Of a stretch of 11,396 bases of DNA, positions 6,566 through 11,396 are shown in pieces. The stretch lies in NCBI GenBank assembly GCA_035509415.1, contig DATJLQ010000067.1:1-11396 (forward strand). Reading direction: 5' to 3'. Numbering within the stretch: position 1 is the first letter of the stretch; every line of letters starts with the position of its first letter. Made by a program: the position numbers and the translations under genes. The notes below the pieces were generated by a model. That model was not told the DNA's origin, ran no database searches, and was given only the letters and a program-made list of their open reading frames with translations. The DNA comes from DATJLQ01 sp035509415. GTDB lineage: Bacteria; Pseudomonadota; Alphaproteobacteria; JACZXZ01.

Positions 6566-7603
6566 CTAGCGCCCGCGTTCCGGTGCCGCGGCCGCAGCGC
6601 CGGCGCGGCCGTCGCCCGTGATCTCGAGGAACAGATCCTCGAGATCCGCCTCGGTGGTCGAGAGGTCGGCGATCGAGAGCCCGGCCGCGCGCAACGCGTC
6701 GAGAATCTCGCCCGCGCGCGTGCGGCTCGGCCGATAGCGGATCAAGAGCCGGCGCGGGCTCGCGAGCGTCGCGTCGAACGCCGCGAGGGCGGGCGGCAGC
6801 GCCGCGAGATCCTCGGCGAGCGTCACCGCGAGCTCCTTGCGGTCGAGCCGGCGCACGAGCGCCGCCGTCTCATCGCACGCGATCACGCGCCCATGGTCGA
6901 TGATCGCGACGCGGTCGCACAGCATCTCCGCTTCCTCGAGGTAATGGGTCGTGAGCAGGATCGTGGTGCCGGCGCGGTTGAGCGTCTCGATGTGCGACCA
7001 GAGCTGGCGCCGGAGCTCGACATCGACGCCCGCGGTCGGCTCGTCGAGCACGAGCACGGGCGGGCTGTGCACCATGGCCTTGGCCACCATGAGGCGCCGG
7101 CGCATCCCGCCCGAAAGCGCGCGCGCGGGCGAATCCGCCTGCTCGCGGAGGCTCACGGTCGCGAGGATCTCCTCGGTGCGGCGCTCGGCGCGCGGAATGC
7201 CGTAGAGCCCGGCCTGGAGGTCGAGGAGCTCGCGCGGCGTGAAGAAGGCGTCGAGGTTGAGCTCCTGGGGGACCACCCCGATCGCGGCGCGCGCGGCGCG
7301 CGGCTCGGTCGAGACGTCGAGGCCCCAGACGCGCGCCGTTCCGCCGGTCTTGATCACGAGGCCCGCGAGGATGTTGATGAAGGTCGACTTGCCGGCGCCG
7401 TTCGGGCCCAGGAGGCCGAACAGGGCGCCGCGCGGGATCGCGAGGTCGACCGCCTGGAGCGCGTGCTTCCCGGGCGCCTTGTCCTTGCCGCGATAGACCT
7501 TGTCGAGACCCACGGCCTCGACCGCGAATTCGGGCAACGGCGCCGTGGGAAGGCGGGATGGAGCAGGCTCGGCGGCCATGGCCGGAATGGGACGCCCTTT
7601 CAT
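6566..7603 (-). CDS. ABC-2-type transporter ATP-binding protein (DrrA/YadG-like)
   Basis: About 345 residues from the ATG at 7601-7603; an ATG at 7577-7579 (337 residues) is equally possible, since neither has a clear Shine-Dalgarno, and a TTG at 7672 looks too early. All ABC ATPase motifs are intact (numbering from 7603): Walker A GPNGAGKST 66-74, Q-loop Q113 in VVPQELNLD, signature LSGGM 163-167, Walker B VLVLDEP 183-189, and switch histidine H220 in LTTHYLEEAE. The C-terminal ~90 residues (DATLASPRRLL..., STTEADLEDLFLEIT) match the regulatory tail of DrrA/CcmA/YadG-type exporters. Such ATPases power export of drugs, polysaccharides or lipids through an ABC-2 permease. No permease gene is adjacent: the next gene in the operon is the lipase lipoprotein, and upstream lies a divergent gene, so the membrane partner must be encoded elsewhere. 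Confidence 0.93.
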   Translation of the reverse strand: MKGRPIPAMAAEPAPSRLPTAPLPEFAVEAVGLDKVYRGKDKAPGKHALQAVDLAIPRGALFGLLGPNGAGKSTFINILAGLVIKTGGTARVWGLDVSTEPRAARAAIGVVPQELNLDAFFTPRELLDLQAGLYGIPRAERRTEEILATVSLREQADSPARALSGGMRRRLMVAKAMVHSPPVLVLDEPTAGVDVELRRQLWSHIETLNRAGTTILLTTHYLEEAEMLCDRVAIIDHGRVIACDETAALVRRLDRKELAVTLAEDLAALPPALAAFDATLASPRRLLIRYRPSRTRAGEILDALRAAGLSIADLSTTEADLEDLFLEITGDGRAGAAAAAPERGR

Positions 7604-7625
7604 GCGCGGCGAACGACGGCGGCAG

Positions 7626-7653
7626 TTGATTGCCGGCCGGCAATGGGTATCAT
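7626..7653 (+). promoter_or_regulatory. Sigma70-like promoter of the zf-CHCC gene with embedded palindrome
   Basis: TTGATT (7626-7631) and TATCAT (7648-7653) are separated by 16 bases, a good sigma70-like arrangement in a very GC-rich context; transcription would start near 7660, about 40 bases before the ATG at 7702. Nearly the whole spacer and the end of the -35 box are covered by the perfect 16-bp palindrome at 7629-7644, which suggests repressor control. Confidence 0.55.
7629..7644. repeat. Perfect 16-bp palindrome, candidate operator
   Basis: ATTGCCGGCCGGCAAT is identical to its reverse complement over all 16 bases; the flanking G7628 and G7645 break the symmetry. It lies in the 98-base divergent gap between the ABC-lipase operon and the zf-CHCC/GFA genes, overlapping the proposed promoter. 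A dimeric regulator bound here would block that promoter and could also affect the divergent operon. Confidence 0.6.
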
Positions 7654-7701
7654 CGGGCGCCGGCGAAGGCAACGTCCGCCCGCCCGCCCGAAAGGTCGCT
7701 C

Positions 7702-7908
7702 ATGGCTCAGCAGCAATACGAAAGCGAATCCTCGCCCCTGGGGCCCGCCGAGATCGTCGAGGTGGACAGCCCGGAGGTCGCGTGCGACGGCGGCGAATAC
7801 GGCCACCCGCGGGTGTTCCTCAACATGGGCAAGGGGCGCGAGGTCGAATGCCCCTATTGCGACCGCCTGTTCAGGCTGAAGCCGGGTGCGGCCGCGGCCG
7901 GACATTAG
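7702..7908 (+). CDS. zf-CHCC zinc-finger domain protein (NDUFS6-type)
   Basis: A 68-residue protein starting at ATG 7702, with AAAGG seven bases upstream; a longer in-frame start at 7630 would fall inside the promoter palindrome and is rejected. The zinc ligands are C28, H35, C50 and C53, in the contexts ACDGGEYGHPRVFLN and VECPYC, matching the zf-CHCC family (PF10276). Related sequences include the NDUFS6 accessory subunit of mitochondrial complex I, and small free-standing forms are common in alphaproteobacteria, some associated with complex I. Whether this one binds complex I cannot be told from the sequence. It is soluble with no signal peptide. The GFA-family gene begins 10 bases after its stop, so the two are probably co-transcribed. 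Confidence 0.9.
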   Translation: MAQQQYESESSPLGPAEIVEVDSPEVACDGGEYGHPRVFLNMGKGREVECPYCDRLFRLKPGAAAAGH

Positions 7909-7918
7909 GCCGCGCGCC

Positions 7919-8326
7919 ATGAACGACGTCGTGCGTTATCGCGGCTCGTGCCATTGCGGCACGGTGCGCTTCGAGGTCGAGGGCGAGATCGCCGAGCTCG
8001 GCACCTGCCCCTGCTCGCTGTGCCGGCGGCGCCAATCGCGCGTGGCCAAGGTGCATGAGAGCAAGCTCAAGATCCTCGCGGGCGGGGACGCGCTCACCCT
8101 CTATCAATGGAACACGCGGCGCGCGCGGCATTATTTCTGCGCGCGTTGCGGCATCCACACCTTCAACGTGCGGCGCACGACGCCCGACTATTACAGCGTC
8201 AATGTCGGCTGCCTCGAGGATTTCGACGCGTCGGCATTGCCGGTGCGGCCCAATGACGGCATCGCCATGACCGTGGTCGACGCGGCGGCGCGGCCGGAAT
8301 GGACCGGCCCGCGCGCCAAGGCGTGA
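7919..8326 (+). CDS. GFA family (glutathione-dependent formaldehyde-activating enzyme-like) zinc protein
   Basis: A 135-residue protein from ATG 7919; an in-frame ATG at 7886 would overlap the preceding gene and adds residues foreign to the family. All seven family cysteines are present in the usual spacing: C11-x-C13 (GSCHCG), C30-x-C32-x2-C35 (TCPCSLCRR), and C74-x2-C77 (CARCG). In Gfa one group holds a structural zinc and the middle group a catalytic zinc. The name comes from Gfa of Paracoccus, proposed to speed S-hydroxymethylglutathione formation, but most family members are of unproven function and that activity has been disputed. No formaldehyde dehydrogenase gene is nearby, so a formaldehyde role is not supported by context. 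It is probably in an operon with the zf-CHCC gene. Confidence 0.9.
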   Translation: MNDVVRYRGSCHCGTVRFEVEGEIAELGTCPCSLCRRRQSRVAKVHESKLKILAGGDALTLYQWNTRRARHYFCARCGIHTFNVRRTTPDYYSVNVGCLEDFDASALPVRPNDGIAMTVVDAAARPEWTGPRAKA

Positions 8327-8362
8327 CGCGCCGCACGGACGGCGCCGCCGATCCCCTCGACT

Positions 8363-8418
8363 CGCGGCGCCGGTTCCGGCATGTTCGGACACGGGCGCGG
8401 CGCCGGTTGCGCCGGCGC
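8363..8418. repeat. 13-bp direct repeat ending in a GC hairpin, between GFA gene and polA
   Basis: CGCGGCGCCGGTT occurs at 8363-8375 and again at 8396-8408. The second copy merges into a 7-bp inverted repeat: GCGCCGG (8400-8406), loop TTGCG, CCGGCGC (8412-8418). The hairpin could stop transcription leaving the GFA gene, but no T-run follows, so it is not a standard intrinsic terminator. Confidence 0.45.
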
Positions 8419-8472
8419 GCGACGCTCCCCATGGCAACCTGAGCCGCGGCCCTACATGTCTTCCGTCCGAGC

Positions 8473-11396
8473 ATGACCCGCGCCCAACGCCCCGTCTCGA
8501 GCTTCAAGCCACGCCACGTCTACCTCGTGGACGGCTCGGGATTCCTGTTCCGCGCCTTCTTCGCGTTGGCGCCCATGACGCGGCCCGACGGCACGCCGGT
8601 CAACGCGGTCTACGGCTTCACGCGCATGATGATGAAGCTCTTGGCCGACGCGGACGCGGACTGCGTTGCGGTGATCTTCGATTCGGCGCGTAAGACTTTC
8701 CGCAACAGTATCTATCCCCAATACAAGGCCCAGCGCCCCGAGCCGCCCGACGAGCTGGTGCCGCAATTCGCCCTCGTGCGCGAGGCGGCGCGGGCGTTGA
8801 ACCTGCCCGCCATCGAGCAGCCCGGCTTCGAGGCGGACGATCTGATTGCGACCTATGCGCGTCTCGCCGAGAAGCAGGGGGCCAAGGTCACCATCGTCTC
8901 GTCCGACAAGGATTTGATGCAGCTCGTGCGCCCCGGGGTCGAGATGCTCGATCCGATCAAGCAGAGGCCGATCGGCCCCGCCGACGTGATGGAGAAGTTC
9001 GGCGTCGGGCCCGAGAAGGTGGTGGACGTGCAGGCGCTCGCGGGCGATTCGACCGACAACGTGCCGGGCGTGCCCGGGATCGGCGTCAAGACCGCGGCCC
9101 AGCTCATCAACGAGTATGGCGACCTCGACACGCTTCTCAAACGCGCGGGCGAGATCAAGCAGCCCAAGCGGCGCGAGGCGCTGCTCGGGAACGCCGATCT
9201 CGCGCGCACTTCCCGCGCCCTCGTCAAGCTCAAGGACGACGTGCCGCTCGACGTGCCGCTCGACGCCTTGACCGTGCACGAGCCCGATCCCGCGAAGCTG
9301 ATCGCGTTCCTGAAGGACCAGGCGTTCCGCTCGATCCTCGCGCAAGTCGAGGGGCGGGGCGCGCCGACCTCAGCGAGTGCCAAGGCGAACCACGCGGCGG
9401 ACGCGATCGCCGCCAACGCCGAGTCGAAGCACGCGAAGCACGAGCCGGCGCCGGCTTCGCATCCGGCGCACCCGGCGCCCCATAAGGGTCACGCGCAGGC
9501 AGGCGGCAAGTTATCCGGCGCCAAGTTCTCCGGCACCAAGTCCTACGAGCTGGTCCAGTCGATGGAGGCGCTCGAGGCCTGGATCGCGGAAGCCACCGAG
9601 GCGGGCATCGTCGCGGTCGACACGGAGACCACGTCCCTCGATGCGACGCGCGCCGAGCTGGTCGGCGTCTCGCTTTCGGTCGAGCCGGGACGTGCGTGCT
9701 ACATCCCGCTCGGCCATACCGCACCTCAGCGCCAGGCGACCCTCGATCTCGGCGACGGTGCCGCCGCCAAGAGCACGGGCAAGGCCGGTGCCCTCGTCCC
9801 CGGGCAGCTCAAGCTGGACGCGGCGCTCAAGGCGCTGAAGCCCATGCTCGCCGATCCCTCGGTGCTCAAGATCGGCCATAACATCAAATACGACATGGTG
9901 GTGCTCGCCCATTACGGCGTCGCGATCGAGCCCATCGACGACACGATGCTGATCTCCTACGTGCTCGAGGCGGGGCTCCACGGCCACGGCATGGACGAGC
10001 TCGCCGAGCTCCATCTCGGCCACAAGACCATCCACTACGAGGACGTGACCGGGCGCGGCAAGGCGCAGATCGGCTTCGCCGAGGTGGCGTTGGACAAGGC
10101 CTGCGACTATGCCGCCGAGGATGCGGACGTGACGCGCCGCCTCCATGCCGCGCTCAAGCCGCGCCTCGCACCCGAGCATGTGACCACGGTCTACGAGACT
10201 ATCGAGCGGCCGCTCGTTCCCGTGATCGCGCGCATGGAGCAGGCGGGCATCAAGGTCGAGCTTGCGGAGCTCGAGCGCCTCTCGAAGGATTTCGCCAAGC
10301 GGCTCGCCGAGCTCGAGAAGCAGATCCACAAGCTCGCGGGCGAGGAGTTCAACGTCGGCTCGCCCAAGCAGCTGGGCGAGATCCTGTTCGACAAGATGAG
10401 CCTCGAGGGCGGCAGGAAGGGCAAGACCGGCGCCTATTCGACCGACGCCGACGTGCTCGAGGATTTGGCCGCCCAAGGCCACGATCTTCCGGCGCGCGTC
10501 CTCGACTGGCGCCAGCTCCAGAAGCTCAAAAGCACCTACGCCGACGCGCTCATGGAGCAGATCGACCCCAAGACCGGGCGCGTGCATACCGCCTACGGCA
10601 TGGCGATCGCGTCGACCGGGCGCCTTTCCTCGACCGATCCCAATCTCCAGAACATCCCCGTGCGCACCGAGGAGGGCCGGCGCATCCGGCGCGCCTTCGT
10701 GGCCGAAAAGGGAATGCGGCTGGTCTCGCTCGATTACTCGCAGATCGAGCTGCGCCTCCTGGCCCACGTGGCCAGGATCGAGACGCTCCGGCAAGCGTTC
10801 AGGGACGGCGCCGACATCCACGCGATCACCGCGAGCCAGGTGTTCGGCGTGCCCGCCAAGGGCATGGACCCGATGATCCGCCGCAAGGCCAAGGCGATCA
10901 ATTTCGGCATCATCTACGGCATCAGCCCGTTCGGGCTCGGCCGCCAGCTCGGCATTCCCCAGTCCGAGGCGGCCGCCTACATCAAGGCCTATTTCGAGCG
11001 CTATCCCGGCATCCGCGACTACATGGAGGCGACCAAGGAACTCGCGCGGAAGCAGGGCTTCGTCACCACCATCTTCGGGCGCAAGATCCACACGCCCGAG
11101 ATCAGGAACGCGAACCCGGCGCGGCGCAATTTCGCCGAGCGCGCGGCGATCAACGCACCCTTGCAGGGTGGCGCCGCCGACATCATCAAGCGCGCCATGA
11201 TCCGGGTCGAGCCCGCGCTCGAGCATGCCAAGCTCGGCGCGCGCATGCTGCTCCAGGTGCATGACGAGCTTCTGTTCGAGGTCAAGACCGCCGAGGTCGA
11301 GAAGACCATCGAGGTGGTGAAAGCCGTGATGGAAAGCGCCGCCCATCTCGACGTGCCGCTCACGGTCGATTCAGGTGTGGCCGAGAATTGGGCCGA
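8473..11396 (+). CDS. polA: DNA polymerase I (3' end just outside window)
   Basis: 974 codons are present from ATG 8473; an in-frame TGA at 8440-8442 with no start between excludes an earlier one, and no strong ribosome site is seen. The frame is open at the window edge after DSGVAENWA, close to the usual C-terminal end, so only a few residues are missing. The 5' nuclease domain spans about 1-295 (D20, E120, D122, D123, D145, D147, GDSTDN 191-196). A ~60-residue Ala/His/Pro/Lys-rich linker follows (297-356). The 3'-5' exonuclease domain is apparently active: D383/E385 in VDTETT, D474 in HNIKYD, Y546/D550 in YAAED. The polymerase domain has motif A SLDYSQIELR (D754), motif B RRKAKAINFGIIYG (K807, F811, Y815) and motif C QVHDELLFE (D931, E932). 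The enzyme removes RNA primers and fills gaps in lagging-strand synthesis and repair. Confidence 0.98.
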   Translation, partial: MTRAQRPVSSFKPRHVYLVDGSGFLFRAFFALAPMTRPDGTPVNAVYGFTRMMMKLLADADADCVAVIFDSARKTFRNSIYPQYKAQRPEPPDELVPQFALVREAARALNLPAIEQPGFEADDLIATYARLAEKQGAKVTIVSSDKDLMQLVRPGVEMLDPIKQRPIGPADVMEKFGVGPEKVVDVQALAGDSTDNVPGVPGIGVKTAAQLINEYGDLDTLLKRAGEIKQPKRREALLGNADLARTSRALVKLKDDVPLDVPLDALTVHEPDPAKLIAFLKDQAFRSILAQVEGRGAPTSASAKANHAADAIAANAESKHAKHEPAPASHPAHPAPHKGHAQAGGKLSGAKFSGTKSYELVQSMEALEAWIAEATEAGIVAVDTETTSLDATRAELVGVSLSVEPGRACYIPLGHTAPQRQATLDLGDGAAAKSTGKAGALVPGQLKLDAALKALKPMLADPSVLKIGHNIKYDMVVLAHYGVAIEPIDDTMLISYVLEAGLHGHGMDELAELHLGHKTIHYEDVTGRGKAQIGFAEVALDKACDYAAEDADVTRRLHAALKPRLAPEHVTTVYETIERPLVPVIARMEQAGIKVELAELERLSKDFAKRLAELEKQIHKLAGEEFNVGSPKQLGEILFDKMSLEGGRKGKTGAYSTDADVLEDLAAQGHDLPARVLDWRQLQKLKSTYADALMEQIDPKTGRVHTAYGMAIASTGRLSSTDPNLQNIPVRTEEGRRIRRAFVAEKGMRLVSLDYSQIELRLLAHVARIETLRQAFRDGADIHAITASQVFGVPAKGMDPMIRRKAKAINFGIIYGISPFGLGRQLGIPQSEAAAYIKAYFERYPGIRDYMEATKELARKQGFVTTIFGRKIHTPEIRNANPARRNFAERAAINAPLQGGAADIIKRAMIRVEPALEHAKLGARMLLQVHDELLFEVKTAEVEKTIEVVKAVMESAAHLDVPLTVDSGVAENWA

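Noticed and set aside
7604..7672. N-terminal extension of the ABC ATPase to a TTG at 7672
   Set aside because: Rare start codon, no ribosome site, Cys/Arg-rich peptide not typical of the family, and it covers the divergent promoter.
6320..7879. Plus-strand open frame of 519 codons across the lipase and ABC ATPase genes
   Set aside because: Antisense shadow; both opposite-strand genes have complete catalytic motifs.
9511..11346. Minus-strand open frame of 611 codons opposite polA
   Set aside because: Antisense shadow of polA created by strong GC bias at third positions; no recognisable domain.

Overview
This is a GC-rich bacterial chromosomal segment, most likely from an alphaproteobacterium (perhaps Rhodospirillales-like). 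That placement is inferred from the high GC, the gene families, the long Ala/His/Pro/Lys linker inside DNA polymerase I, and the zf-CHCC and GFA neighbours; no rRNA or species marker is present. The genes are intact apart from the two cut by the window edges, and the content is mostly housekeeping and cell-envelope accessory. No CRISPR array, insertion sequence, phage gene or recognisable defence system is seen.

Left part (1-1281): the 3' end of a ZigA/YciC-type CobW zinc-chaperone GTPase overlaps a DUF1826 gene by four bases, forming a zinc-homeostasis-type pair. A minus-strand tRNA-Arg (anticodon CCG) follows. The DUF1826 gene is visibly less GC-rich than the rest of the window in places, and it lies on the 3' side of the tRNA, where integrated elements normally insert.

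Middle (1352-5525): on the minus strand are an FkbM-family methyltransferase and a non-zinc MDR quinone oxidoreductase. They are separated by a 362-base gene-free spacer holding a degenerate 15-16 bp tandem repeat and a GTCCCC/GGGGAC hairpin. Divergent from the oxidoreductase is a TPR plus SPINDLY-type O-GlcNAc-transferase-like gene; the divergent gap carries a 14-bp tandem repeat and a plausible promoter for the oxidoreductase.

Right part (5536-11396): a minus-strand operon encodes an ABC-2-type ATPase (no permease in view) followed one base later by a lysophospholipase-like lipoprotein. Divergent from it is a zf-CHCC zinc-finger protein plus a GFA-family zinc protein, preceded by a good sigma70-like promoter whose -35 end and spacer are covered by a perfect 16-bp palindrome. 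The window ends inside polA, of which only the last few codons appear to be missing; all three enzymatic domains keep their catalytic residues.

Functional links seen or inferred: CobW plus DUF1826 (zinc supply); ATPase plus lipase (envelope or lipid transport, partner unknown); zf-CHCC plus GFA (small zinc proteins); glycosyltransferase plus FkbM methyltransferase (possible modification of a glycan or protein, though not in one operon). The most useful new observations are the promoter-embedded palindrome, the possible island boundary at tRNA-Arg, the HxD...H residue pattern in DUF1826 and the repeat arrays in two intergenic regions.
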